From contig CP136063.1 of NCBI GenBank assembly GCA_032622095.1, positions 277,193,426 to 277,257,425 of the forward strand: a stretch of 64,000 bases of DNA, written 5' to 3'. Each line of letters starts with the position of its first letter. The stretch's first letter is position 1. Under the pieces are notes generated by a model. That model was not told the origin of the DNA. It was given only the letters and a program-made list of their open reading frames with translations, and made no database searches. Position numbers and translations under genes: made by a program. Below, in pieces: positions 9,992-19,747 of the stretch. This stretch comes from Siphonodentalium dalli (taxonomy: Eukaryota; Mollusca; Scaphopoda; Gadilida; Siphonodentaliidae).

Positions 9992-10383
9992 CCCTTTACC
10001 CAACAGAAGGGCCCTGTGCCAATGCATTCTCTTATATATGCGAGTCGACCATAGGTCGCCTCGCATATATAAGAGAATGCATTGGCTTAACACATTAAAA
10101 ATTATAAAATTGTTAAAGAATGTAAGAAAAAATGGTAAAAAGTGTTAAAAAAAGATTTTTTTTAGGCCAATGCATTCTCTTATATATGCGAGGCGACCTA
10201 TGGTCGACTCGCATATATAAGAGAATGCATTGGCACAGGGCATAACTGTAACTATCACAATGTGGTCAAGGAGCCGGTTCCAATGATATCCATATTTGTA
10301 TGGTTCTATTGAGACAGACCGAAGATATTTTAGGCTGTTGAAGCTTTATTTGGCCGCTTTTGGCCGGTTTGTTGGGTAAAGGG
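9992..10383 (-). mobile_element. piggyBac-type MITE (family M1), copy 2, inverted
   Basis: TTAA lies at 9988-9991 and 10384-10387. The 392-bp element is the reverse complement of the copy at 6383. It starts 'ccctttacccaacagaag' and ends 'ccggtttgttgggtaaaggg'. Both hairpins are intact. Confidence 0.92.
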
Positions 10384-10419
10384 TTAAACACAACACACAA
10401 ATCATTGCAGGCAATCAGC

Positions 10420-10760
10420 ATGACCAAATTTACCCTCTGGGGACCTCATTCTGCATGGCTTCATCTGCTGTGGGGGACATAGACTCAGATTGATGTTCCC
10501 AAATGGTGAATATTGTGATGTACACCCATTGGGAATCTCAATTATGAAATATGTCGTCTGCAAGTTTGGGGTTATAGAGAAGCTAAACTAAAAAATAAAT
10601 AGAATCTATGTGAAGAAGTTTCTATAGAAATTTGTCAATTAAAAACTTTCCAGAGAAGATTAGGCCTAAGCAGAATGAGGCCCCCCAGTGGGATAGCGTC
10701 ACTAAATTCACCCTCTGGGGACCTCATTCTGCAAATGACTGGCACACTAAACTCAGACTT
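10420..10760. mobile_element. Decayed hAT-type MITE fragments (family M3, long form)
   Basis: M3 hairpin arms appear at 10428-10455 ('accctctggggacctcattc') and again at 10668-10735, where a full small hairpin is left. The intervening part is diverged. Neither terminal repeat nor target duplication is clear. Confidence 0.55.
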
Positions 10761-11220
10761 GGTCCAAAGTCACAGTCGGTCCATACCGGGCTATAATAAG
10801 GGCAACTGTCGCAAAGCGTCTGCCAGGTTTATAGTCCACGACCAGTCAATGTTGGGTCTTAATGGATTTAAAGGCAATATAGCCAGGTTCAGCCACACAT
10901 AGGTTTAACTTGTAATGCATGTTACTATGGTATTGCTATGGACTATTATGAAAATCATATTCAGACTAAAATATTTCAACATACTCCATGATTAACGATG
11001 TTTGTTGACAAATCACTGTAACAGTTTTGTTTACAGAACTATCAGTAATGAATACAAGAACAAATTTGATCTGTTTCTCCATGTTCTTCCTAGTATTGGT
11101 ATTTTTACAGACTTTTATATTGTTTGCACATTTTCCCACTGTGAGTGCCTTGTTCAACATCAGCCAACAACAGAAATACATATAAATAATTATATACTTT
11201 TTTCAAAAAAATTATTTCAG
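10761..11220. other. Intron sequence without recognised features
   Basis: AT-rich intron before the exon at 11221. Overlapping open frames on both strands look random. Confidence 0.55.
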
Positions 11221-11283
11221 GTAAAGAAACGGACAAAAGCTGTATCAGCGCTGTTTCAGTCATATCACCCTTACACTCACAAG
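11221..11283 (+). CDS. CDKAL1: CDKAL1 small exon (linker helix)
   Basis: Twenty-one codons: VKKRTKAVSALFQSYHPYTH plus K. They match the linker between the radical-SAM domain and the TRAM domain, which in the human protein contains VKKQRTK and FHSYSPYDHK. The acceptor is 'attatttcag' and the donor 'gtgcgt'. Both ends are in phase 0. The intron upstream is 2.0 kb and that downstream 1.3 kb. Confidence 0.93.
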
Positions 11284-11371
11284 GTGCGTTATAATATTTG
11301 ACTAGTACTAGAATCGGGTGGGTAATAAATGATTTGCAGGTCTGTACAATGCTGTGGACGTGGCAGCTAGG

Positions 11372-11575
11372 TACAGTAATGCCCGAATTAATCGACTCCT
11401 TAACCACAGCAGAAATATGGGTACCTTTTCAGGATTTAGTCGGAAATATGGCTTGTTGCCATCTCAGGGAGAGCTTTCTGATGAATGGCAACAAACCATA
11501 TTTCCGACTAAATCCTGAAAAGGTACCGATAATTCTGCTGTGGTTAAGGAGTCGATTAATTAGGACATTACTGTA
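11372..11575. mobile_element. Tc1/mariner-type MITE (family M2), copy 3
   Basis: The ends are 'tacagtaatgcccgaatt' and 'ggacattactgta' with TA at both edges. The element folds back almost end to end through 'aggatttagtcggaaatatg' and its complement. Confidence 0.88.
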
Positions 11576-11633
11576 GCTGGTTCAAAATTGGAAAACATAT
11601 CTTTATATGTTATTTGTTGTTTTATATTTCAAC

Positions 11634-12037
11634 CAAGTCTGGATATAGTGTGTGTGACATTTCTAGAATGAGGTCCCCAGCAGGTTATCGTCATCAAATT
11701 CACCCTCTGGTGACCTCATTCTTCTTCGGCCTCATCTTCTGGGAAGTGTCTTATCGTCACAAATTAACATTGTTTTTTGTTAATTTTTCCCTTCTGTTCA
11801 GTTTGTATATACTCTACAGAAGATAATTGCGTAATCGAGGTAGCTAATGGGTGAACATCAACTTCAACTGGGGAACTTCAATCTGATCCTAGGTCTCCCA
11901 TAGCAGTTGAGGCTAAGCAAAATGACCTTCCCAGATGGTGAATTTGGTGATGCTAGCCCACTGTGAGGGATAGCATCACTAAATTCACTTCTAGGGACCT
12001 CATTCTGCAAATGTCAGACAAACTATATCCAGGCTTG
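11634..12037. mobile_element. hAT-type MITE (family M3, long form) with perfect 8-bp duplication
   Basis: The termini are 'caagtctggatatagtgtg' and 'actatatccaggcttg'. The 8-bp target duplication 'atttcaac' is exact (11626-11633 and 12038-12045). The two hairpins typical of M3 are separated here by about 200 bases of extra sequence ('cctcatcttctgggaagt' onward) also present in the copy at 18852. The long form probably represents the ancestor of the short 250-bp form, or a variant that captured DNA. Confidence 0.87.
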
Positions 12038-12133
12038 ATTTCAACTTGATAATAAACCATAGAACTAATTTAGTGTCAGTTTATCCAGAAAATATCAACT
12101 GAACTGAAATTCTTAATTTGTAACATATGATTG

Positions 12134-12508
12134 TTAAAGTGATGTGAAACACTCCGGCATGGTGATCAAATAGAAATGGAGAATAATCTTGTTCAAAGTA
12201 GTAATTTTTACGAATAGTATATCCAAATTGACAACACACATCATCATTTTTATATATGAATTAAATGCAGTGACTCTCGATGGCGAAATCGTTTTTGTTA
12301 GTATATCGCCGATTGATCCGTCTCGAATCGAGTAGTAAATATTTACAATTGAGCGTAGTTCTGACTATGTTTTCTGTGGAGTGGTACGTCGATTTGCTTC
12401 AAATTTTCGGCATGTTAGTAGAATGTTACATTCCTCCAGTTGTCATGGCGCCTGAATACTAACTTATCAGTTTAACGCACCCGAACAAGTCCATAATATG
12501 TCTTTAAA
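12134..12508 (+). mobile_element. TTAAAG-ended repeat family M5, copy 1
   Basis: The left end is 'ttaaagtgatgtgaaacact' and the right end '...atatgtctttaaa'. Landmarks shared with copies at 26586 and 33945 are 'ggagaataatcttg(t/c)tca', 'gactctcgatggcgaaat' and 'acccgaacaagtccataat'. The element is non-coding and ends 44 bases before the next exon. Confidence 0.8.
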
Positions 12509-12552
12509 GTCATTACATAGATTGAATCGTTATATATATTTTTTCTTTTTAG

Positions 12553-12636
12553 CTTGGAGAAGAACAGACAGTTCTAGTCACAGAAATCTCCCACGATAAA
12601 AAGCATCTGGTCGGCCACAACAAATATTATGACCAG
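12553..12636 (+). CDS. CDKAL1: CDKAL1 exon, first half of TRAM domain
   Basis: Twenty-eight codons in phase 0: LGEEQTVLVTEISHDKKHLV then GHNKYYDQ. This corresponds to IGERQQVLVTEESFDSKFYV and AHNQFYEQ of the human protein, the first strands of the TRAM fold that helps bind the tRNA anticodon arm. The acceptor is 'tctttttag', the donor 'gtgagt'. The next intron is the longest in the window (4.6 kb) and contains a complete hAT element and several MITEs. Confidence 0.94.
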
Positions 12637-12786
12637 GTGAGTATCCTTCTATGTATACCTGTGTATGCCAGACTAGATGGTATGTGATGTGGGGGGTGTA
12701 CCACAGACAATGCCCAGCAATTGTCCCTTGTCTGTATGACTGTAACTGAGCATCTAGTCTAAATCTTTGAATAGAGCATGTCTTAA

Positions 12787-13178
12787 CCCTTTACCCAACA
12801 AACCGGCCAAAACCGGCCAAATAAAGCTTCAACAGCCTAAATTATCTTCGGTCTGTCTCAATAGAACCATACAAATATGGATATCATTGGAACCGGCTCC
12901 TTGACCACATTGTGATAGTTACAGTTATGCCCTGTGCTAATGCATTCTCTTATATATGCGAGTCGACCATAGGTCGCCTCGCATATATAAGAGAATGCAT
13001 TGGCCTAAACAAAATCTTTTTTTAACACTTTTTACCATTTTTTCTTACATTCTGTAACAATTTTATAATTTTTAATGTGTTAAGCCAATGCATTCTCTTA
13101 TATATGCGAGGCGACCTATGGTCGACTCGCATATATAAGAGAATGCATTGGCACAGGGCCCTTCTGTTGGGTAAAGGG
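12787..13178 (+). mobile_element. piggyBac-type MITE (family M1), copy 3
   Basis: TTAA lies at 12783-12786 and 13179-13182. The length (392 bp) and orientation are those of the copy at 6383, which it resembles base for base over long stretches, including both hairpins. Confidence 0.92.
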
Positions 13179-13245
13179 TTAAGAGTAGTCTCCTCCAATA
13201 TTGAAGAAGTGATGAAGTTTCTTACATGCAGGCCTTTCATCTTAA

Positions 13246-13454
13246 CCCTTCCATGGCTTCCTGAAATTGTGAAAACCCTGTGCCAGTGCATTCTCTTATA
13301 ATGTGCGGCTCATATAGGAAGCCTCACATATTTAAGAAAATACAATGGCCTAACAATATTTAACTTGACCTTGTGAGCCAGTGAATTATCTTATATATGC
13401 GAGGCACCCTATGGGAGACTTGCATATATAAGAGAATGCACTGGCACATGGTCT
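13246..13454 (+). mobile_element. Diverged TTAA-flanked MITE
   Basis: TTAA lies at 13242-13245 and 13455-13458. The left end 'cccttccatggcttcctgaa' is matched, inverted, by the right end of 6139-6324. The two interior hairpins are worn versions of the M1 hairpins ('gtgcattctcttata', 'gagaatgcactggc'). Confidence 0.6.
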
Positions 13455-13488
13455 TTAATGCTGCACCAGCGCAGCTCCCATCATGAAA

Positions 13489-13722
13489 GGAATAACCCTT
13501 TCTATACCAACTACTCATTGATGAGCAATTCCTTTAGGAAATGTTCAGGTTGTTTGTTGAACTTATCTGAACATTTCCCATCAATGAATATGAATCCTGC
13601 TGGACTTGTATTGTCTTTTCTTCTGTCTGTTGTCTGCTTTTGTCACCAGAACAACCCTCCAGATGAATAAATAGACCATTCCAATTAATACTATTTATAG
13701 CTGAATGGGAGAATCCATTTAG
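13489..13722 (-). mobile_element. Hairpin repeat family H1, copy 2 (inverted)
   Basis: Reverse-strand match to 484-692, with 'aggaaatgttcaggttg' and 'aacttatctgaacatttcc' forming the hairpin and 'aacaaccctccagatgaata' near the far end. The left flank 'ataaccctttctata' resembles the left edge of the copy at 20104. Confidence 0.6.
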
Positions 13723-13905
13723 TAAGGAAATGGTTAATTAGTTAAATGCCATAACCCTACAGATCATTCATAAAGCAATGGGGGGGGGGGAGATCAAGGA
13801 AGCCATTTCACCAAGGGTTGGGAATGTATCAGTCTAAACATTGATTCGAATATTGACACAGAACGGTTCTACAATTATATTGGAGAAGCACAATGCACTT
13901 CCTCT

Positions 13906-15240
13906 TAGGGGCCTGCGATGCATCGAATCGAAATTCGATTTTCGATTCATCCCTCTGAATCGAATCGTTTTCGATTTTGAGTACCAGTTTTTCGATTCGA
14001 TTATCTCGAAGAATCTTAAGTACACTGCGAGTTTCTAGTAGCGGGCCCAGATCGATCGTTTTACCGATAATCCAAAGCATTTAGCACATCAAATTCTCAA
14101 AAATTCCCGTGATACAATTGAATAAACTCCGATGTTGTCCTTTCAAAATGCATGGACCATCATACCGCCATTCGGTCCACGTCGCCGGGAACATCATCTC
14201 AGAATAGCGATAACGCAACGCGGAATCCGCTAAAATGGGCGGAAGCTGAAAATTAATTATAAATGGATCCGTTTTTCATTTGCGGTGTACTAGTAAATAC
14301 GCGACATGGCGGAAATATAGACATGTGTATGCTTCATTCCATGTTCTTCTTTCTATACACGCACGCACAGGCATGTCCATTCAAAAGCTTAGCTTAACAA
14401 TATGCAGCGCACATGGGAATATATAGACCGTAATTTAGTCCGTAAATTACCCAGCGGTTCTACATTTGTAAGCCGTCCGTATTTTAGATCAGCTCAGCTC
14501 TATTTACGTCTGCTAGTGGGGAAATTAGGGAATAACCTTCACTATATATAGCATATATATAGCCATAGTTTTAGTTTGCATGCATCGATAGATGAAATGA
14601 TGAATGGCGATCAACTTTAGTTATTATGACAATTTATATTTCCATTTGAATCATCAAATATCTGATGAGTTGTGTCCTTTGTTAATAACTAAACATGTAC
14701 TTAGTATATAATTTATTTAAGTCCACTAATAGTCTAATATCAGGGTGGGCCGTGGGTGACTGGACGAGTAAGACAAACACTGCAATATGACTGCCTCTCG
14801 CATGCATTTTATCAATATACCAATTGTATCATTGCTAATGAAATGTTCTGATAATGAGTGATAATCATTAATCCGGAATTCAAATACATCGACGATTTCG
14901 CGAGGAATAGATAAGAGTGCATGCGTATTTGAAATCGAGGTTTTCTCTCACATACAAGACAAACGTCTTCCTGGCGAGATTGGACTCGCCGTTTGTGCAC
15001 GAATCCGATAGTTCAAGTTATCTAAATTATTCAAATAGCCTATCCGATTACAAGTTGCGTCTGTATTTCGTCAAGAACAGACGTCGGGACATTCACATAC
15101 GAATCAGATCAGTTATGCGGACCTCGTTGACAATTTCTACCTTGATTTTTCGCCCAATGTCCGATCTAATGGTCTACGTTTACTGAATCGCGATTATGTA
15201 TCCAAATCGAATCGAAAAATTCCCGAATCGCAGGGCCCTA
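13906..15240. mobile_element. hAT transposon, non-autonomous, 1.34 kb
   Basis: The termini 'taggggcctgcgat' and 'gaatcgcagggcccta' are inverted repeats, flanked by an exact 8-bp duplication 'cttcctct' (13898-13905 and 15241-15248). Ends of the form TAGGG with an 8-bp duplication are characteristic of hAT elements. Subterminal regions at both ends are packed with 'gaatcgaat' and 'ttcgattcg' motifs, likely transposase-binding repeats. The longest open frames are under 90 codons and lack hAT transposase or zinc-finger motifs, so it depends on a transposase made elsewhere. Confidence 0.9.
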
Positions 15241-15248
15241 CTTCCTCT

Positions 15249-16510
15249 GAAATTGTATCTGTGACCATACGATTATGGTACATATACATGTACTGTCGTA
15301 TGGTTTCTGTTGAAAATGTAATGGCTAAAAGTCGTTGGAGCTTAGATTTTATAGATCGCTTGATTTAAATTTAATGGAATTTGTTCTAGAACATACATAC
15401 TTCTTAGAAATCTTCAAAAATTAAAAGCCTTCCAATATTCTTGATATAATTGCCTGAGAACACTGTTTTTTATGCCAGTTTTTTTTTAATGGACGTATTA
15501 TATCGGTCTGTTCGCTTTTGGTTTCCGGATGATAACTTTAGACAGTCTCAACTGAATGCCAGGATAATTTTTCATTGATATCAATATGAAATTTGACATT
15601 TCAGCATTTCTCAGTTCTAGAGGTATATAAACATAACTATATATTAATGGCAATAATTCTATTCTCATTTTTATTTTGGGCATATTTCAATATTTTGGGC
15701 ACAGTGTTTAGCGACTTGAATTGGAGAGAATATTAACAATATTATGATATTAGTGGGCTATTTTTACAACAGATATGATATAGCAGCATGAAAACGTTTG
15801 GAATGTACCAAGAGAGAGAACTCTATCTTGTTAGCACCCTCAATCATTGCAAATTGCATATTGGATAAGAGATTTAACGTAAATTACGATAGCAATAAAC
15901 CATTTTATATATGTTATGCCTTTATATACCCAGTCTTCAGTTTTATCTGTACATTATTCACATAATAGCTATTTGTTGTCTTGAATTCACGATTTATATA
16001 TAGAATACACCCATAGTAGCCGATAATATCAATTTTTCACCACGAATGGAATTGTGGTCTTAACCACAAGCCTTTTGCTGAATGATTAAAACCACAATAC
16101 CACGAGTGGTTAAAATTTTGTACTCTAGGTTACTGTGGAGGTATTTTATTTATGCCATAATTATCATTTTTGATTTGTTCTGCGAATTCTACTACTTCGT
16201 TGTTTACATCTAAATAATGTATATCCTCATCGAGAGATACAAACACGACGTTATAAGGATTGTGCGTCACACATAGTGATGAAAACAATTATGTCATGAT
16301 GTCATTCTGTTTATGAGCCATCAGTCACGTGATACAACCATTCTTATGTTTCCTAGTTCATATAACACAAGCAAGCGATATCTGATTGAAATTCAGGTCA
16401 TTTTCCTCATATCTAATTGAAATTATGACAACTTCCTATTTTAAATGAATGTAACATATTAAAGAACTACTTTCCTAACTACGATGTAGTTCTACTATGG
16501 GTATTAACGT
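15249..16510. other. Intron sequence without clear features
   Basis: AT-rich intron. A fragment at 15520-15570 ('ggtttccggatgataacttt') recurs near 21631. No other support for repeats or exons. Confidence 0.5.
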
Positions 16511-17100
16511 TTAAAGGGGTACTGTATGCCATTTTCATTAAATTTCCGGTGACAACAACGATCTAATATCGATAATATATAGAAACATAAGTTATTTGAG
16601 TCGAAGATGTATTCTGTAAACGCTCAGGTTAATAGGCTATCTTAAAATTTAATAATTTAAAAGTTAATAATTTGATATAAATTGAATTTATGACTGGAGC
16701 CATAAAATGGCGTCAATTACATTACGAATTACCGTAATCATAAACAGTAATTGAGGGATACTGGATTGTTAAACCGATCGCACACACGATCGCTTAAAAT
16801 ATTATGATGATACCGGGAGAACACTCAAGCCACTCACTGACTAGCGACGATACAATAACTTAAATGATTATATGGGACTAGTATGCATATAATATAACTT
16901 TTATTTGATTCATTTGGTTGAAAACTTACAAAAATTACTCGACAACGACAATTTGTATTTTTGCATTCCGGTAAATTTGTCATCCGTAACATGACTTCGT
17001 ACTCAACAGACTTTCAAATAATGGAAAAATTGTTACCTTATTCTCCGACTCGGAGACTATAGAAACCAACAACAACATTTGGCGTACAGTACCCCTTTAA
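16511..17100 (+). mobile_element. TTAAAG-ended element family M6, copy 1 (uninterrupted)
   Basis: The left end 'ttaaaggggtactgtatgcc' and right end 'ggcgtacagtacccctttaa' are inverted repeats. The 590-bp interior is homologous, in reverse orientation, to 37725-38768, for example 'cattccggtaaatttgtcat' and 'aacaacgatctaatatcgat'. It lacks the insertion found in that copy: the empty site is at about 16886-16892 ('gtatgcatataatataac'). Non-coding. Confidence 0.85.
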
Positions 17101-17278
17101 CACATGAAATTGCGTTTGAACATTCATACCCACAGTAGACATTTATACCCACAGTAGGGTGTAAAGATGAAATTTACAAAATTTACACAATAGCATAAGC
17201 AATTATGGTATAAAAAAAAATATGTTGTGATTGTGTCCAGAAGTGATGATATAAATCGGTTTGCGATGCATATTATAG

Positions 17279-17449
17279 GTACTTTTGCCACTTGACGACA
17301 AACTCATGGGAAAGATGGTTGCGGTTGATATTATAGAGACTGGTAAACACTTCCTGAGGGGACGAATCCTGGGTGATGATTCGGTAACCAGACCAGATGT
17401 ACCACTGCCGCTCAAGAAAGGTCAAGTCTCCGGAGTCTCTCTAACACAG
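17279..17449 (+). CDS. CDKAL1: CDKAL1 exon, second half of TRAM domain and tail
   Basis: Fifty-seven codons in phase 0: VLLPLDDKLMGKMVAVDIIE, then TGKHFLRGRILGDDSVTRPD and VPLPLKKGQVSGVSLTQ. The stretch through LRGRIL closes the TRAM beta barrel (human: LVPKNPAFMGKMVEVDIYES). The rest is the poorly conserved tail leading to the membrane anchor. The acceptor is 'gcatattatag', weak in pyrimidines; the donor 'gttagc' is also weak. Frame continuity on both sides and the family match make the exon secure. Confidence 0.93.
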
Positions 17450-17545
17450 GTTAGCATCTAAAGATCATATATAATTATTATAAAGTTATTATAAAATGTT
17501 GTGTACAGTATGTGTTTTTCTTGTATGAGTCCAGGTTGTGGTGAA

Positions 17546-17672
17546 CAGGGACGCCGGAGAAGGTGGGCATGCGGGGGCACTTGCCCCCCTTGCCCTCACC
17601 CAGGGGAGTCTAGTGGGTACCCGAAAAGTGCCCTCCTGACTGGTTTGCCCTTTGGTGCTTCCGGCGTCCCTG
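17546..17672. mobile_element. Tiny GC-rich hAT-type MITE, 127 bp
   Basis: The termini 'cagggacgccgga' and 'tccggcgtccctg' are 13-bp perfect inverted repeats, flanked by an exact 8-bp duplication 'gtggtgaa' (17538-17545 and 17673-17680). CAGGG ends with an 8-bp duplication indicate a hAT element. Its GC content is far above that of the surrounding intron. The interior holds 'gggggcacttgcccccc', a second small hairpin. Confidence 0.88.
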
Positions 17673-17680
17673 GTGGTGAA

Positions 17681-18851
17681 AAGTCATATTGTCAGTGTCA
17701 AGTCCAACACGAGTTTTCACCACAACCTGGATGAGCACATGAAAAACACATACTGTACACTATATTGTATAATGAAATTTTTATTATCCATCTGTATGTT
17801 TATCCACATTTTGGGAATAAAACTTTTGTTGTTATTTTTGGTATTTGTCAGCACTTGATTCTCTATAAAAGCTGGTAATGATTATCAGAAAGCATGATTT
17901 GGAACAGTAAATACGGAAGTGAAAAAAAAACTCATTGCGGAAGTGAAACGTCTGCTAAATCCACCAGAGTACTGCGCGTGCATCACAATTTCACCGATTC
18001 ATTTGGCAATAGAGTTACTTCATCACATGGAGTCCCGATAAAAAAGTCATATTGGACTCGATTGAGTCCAATATGATTTTCGGGAGTCCAATATCACTTT
18101 TACCGGATTATCATTTGATGGCTTTTCCCAATCAGAAATAGTGTTAGTTAAGAGATGGAAAATAATATACTATAACGATTTATGTTTATTTTTATCTCAC
18201 AGAAAGATTAATCAGCATGCCCACCTTTGCAACTGCTATTTTTAGAACGGTCGGTCTCATATTTTCACTTGAAAAATTATGTGTAATCAGAAGTGTAATA
18301 GTTTTAAATAAAATTTAAATCAACCAACACAGATACATGTGGACCTGTGATTTTTAATTTTTAGATTCATCATGGTTGTCCTTGAAGAGTTATGCATGAC
18401 AGTATTTTGTGATCAGTGTCGGAGTATTTTTATTTAATGTTAGGTCCTTATAGCTGCAGGTGTAGTGAACAGTTACTTCTATGTCAGACATAGTCAAAAC
18501 ATAAAATCTTACCTGAACAGCAAAATTGTCCTGACAAGACATAAAAATGGCTAATCCCTTTGCCAATCTAACAACCCCAGTAAAAAATGATTACCTTCCA
18601 AACAATAACGCTATGTAGCAGGCTACCAGCACACACAAAATGGCTAAATACACGGACTAACTAACGTATGTCTGTTGTACTTGTTTGTACTGTTATATTA
18701 TGTGGATACACTTATGTATTGAATAAATACTACCAGCATCTTGCCGCTGAAGAAATGTGGATGATAACCTTCGATATGGCTAATCAAGCTTTATACAGGT
18801 GCATCTGGCGATGGGACGTGGTATGCCTTAGTCCAATTTTGACATTATAAC
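17681..18851. other. Intron with one perfect small hairpin
   Basis: Mostly featureless. At 18048-18075 there is a perfect 12-bp hairpin (catattggactc / gagtccaatatg, loop gatt), and 'gagtccaatat' recurs at 18083-18093. No exon evidence. Confidence 0.5.
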
Positions 18852-19280
18852 CAAGCCTTGAAATAGTGTGCCTGACATTTACAGAATGAGGTCCCCAGAT
18901 GGTGAATTTAGTGATGCTATCCCGCACGGAATAATCAGTCACCCTCTGTGGACCTCATTCTTCTCAGGCCTCATCTTCTAGGAAGTATATATAGTCTAAA
19001 ATTAACAATGTTTTTAGTTACTTTTTCTATATCATTTTTCTTATACCTATGTGCAGAAGATAAATTGCATAATTGAGGTGACTAATGTGTGAACATCACC
19101 AACTGCAACTGGGGAATTTCAATCTGATCCTATGTCTCCCATAGCAGTTGAGGCCTAAGCAAAATGAGGTTCACAGAGGGTGAATTTGGTGATGTTGACC
19201 CACCTTTCGGGATAGAATCACTAAATTCCCCCTCTGGGAACCTCACTCTGCAAATAAGAGGCACCATATTACCAGACGTG
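18852..19280. mobile_element. hAT-type MITE (family M3, long form), older copy beside the last exon
   Basis: The left end is 'caagccttgaaatagtgtg' and the right end is decayed ('accagacgtg'). The flanks 'attataac' and 'attctaat' are an imperfect 8-bp duplication (6 of 8 identical). The interior matches 11634-12037, including 'aactggggaatttcaatctg'. It ends only 28 bases before the acceptor of the final CDKAL1 exon. Confidence 0.78.
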
Positions 19281-19308
19281 ATTCTAATCTAAATTCTTTG
19301 TTCTGCAG

Positions 19309-19416
19309 GTTGAGAGTAAGCGACCCACTGGACCATCATTGATACACCTCTCCATCGCTGTCCTCATACTCGCTGCATTCTGGAGAATATATCAATCTAT
19401 ATCAAAGTATTTATGA
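19309..19416 (+). CDS. CDKAL1: CDKAL1 last exon, C-terminal membrane anchor and stop
   Basis: Thirty-five codons and TGA (19414-19416): VESKRPTGPSLIHLSIAVLI then LAAFWRIYQSISKYL. The hydrophobic run LIHLSIAVLILAAFW, close to the C-terminus and followed by a basic/polar tail, fits the tail anchor that holds CDKAL1 in the endoplasmic-reticulum membrane. The acceptor is 'ttctgcag'. A possible branch point 'ttctaat' lies at 19282-19288, inside the flanking duplication of the adjacent MITE. The nine exons total 1,024 bases with no frame break. Confidence 0.94.
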   Translation, partial: VESKRPTGPSLIHLSIAVLILAAFWRIYQSISKYL

Positions 19417-19441
19417 CATTTGCTGTGATGTTTTATTTGTA

Positions 19442-19447
19442 AATAAA
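19442..19447 (+). terminator. CDKAL1 poly(A) signal AATAAA
   Basis: Canonical AATAAA 26 bases after the stop codon, followed by a T/GT-rich tract ('tttttcgtcctgtatttt'). This implies a very short 3' UTR of about 50-60 bases. Confidence 0.85.
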
Positions 19448-19489
19448 GAACTTATTTCAAGAAAATATTTTTTCGTCCTGTATTTTGGG

Positions 19490-19704
19490 ACGTAATGCCC
19501 TAAATAATCGACTCCTTAACCAAAGCAGAATTATGGGTAATTTTTCAGGATTTAGTCGGAAATATGGCTTGTTGCCATTCATTGGAATGCTCTCAGTAGA
19601 GCTTTCTGATGAATGGCAACAAGCCATATTTCTGACTAAATTCTGAAAAGTTACGCGTAAATCCTGCTGTGGTTGAGGAGTCGATTATTTAGGACATTAC
19701 TGTA
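19490..19704. mobile_element. Tc1/mariner-type MITE (family M2), copy 4
   Basis: The left end is 'gtaatgccctaaataatcg' and the right end 'ggacattactgta'. It is fully palindromic around 'tctcagtagagctttctgat'. It begins about 45 bases past the CDKAL1 poly(A) signal and so marks the 3' edge of the gene. Confidence 0.85.
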
Positions 19705-19747
19705 TTTCTAACCTGTTCAACAACACAAACGTAGACAGATTTTGCAA

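Noticed and set aside
9954-10148. Open frames with NPLPNRRALCQCILLYMRVDH that recur at 13022-13291 and 45619-45858
   Set aside because: They are translations of the piggyBac-type MITE hairpins and appear on both strands because the DNA is palindromic.
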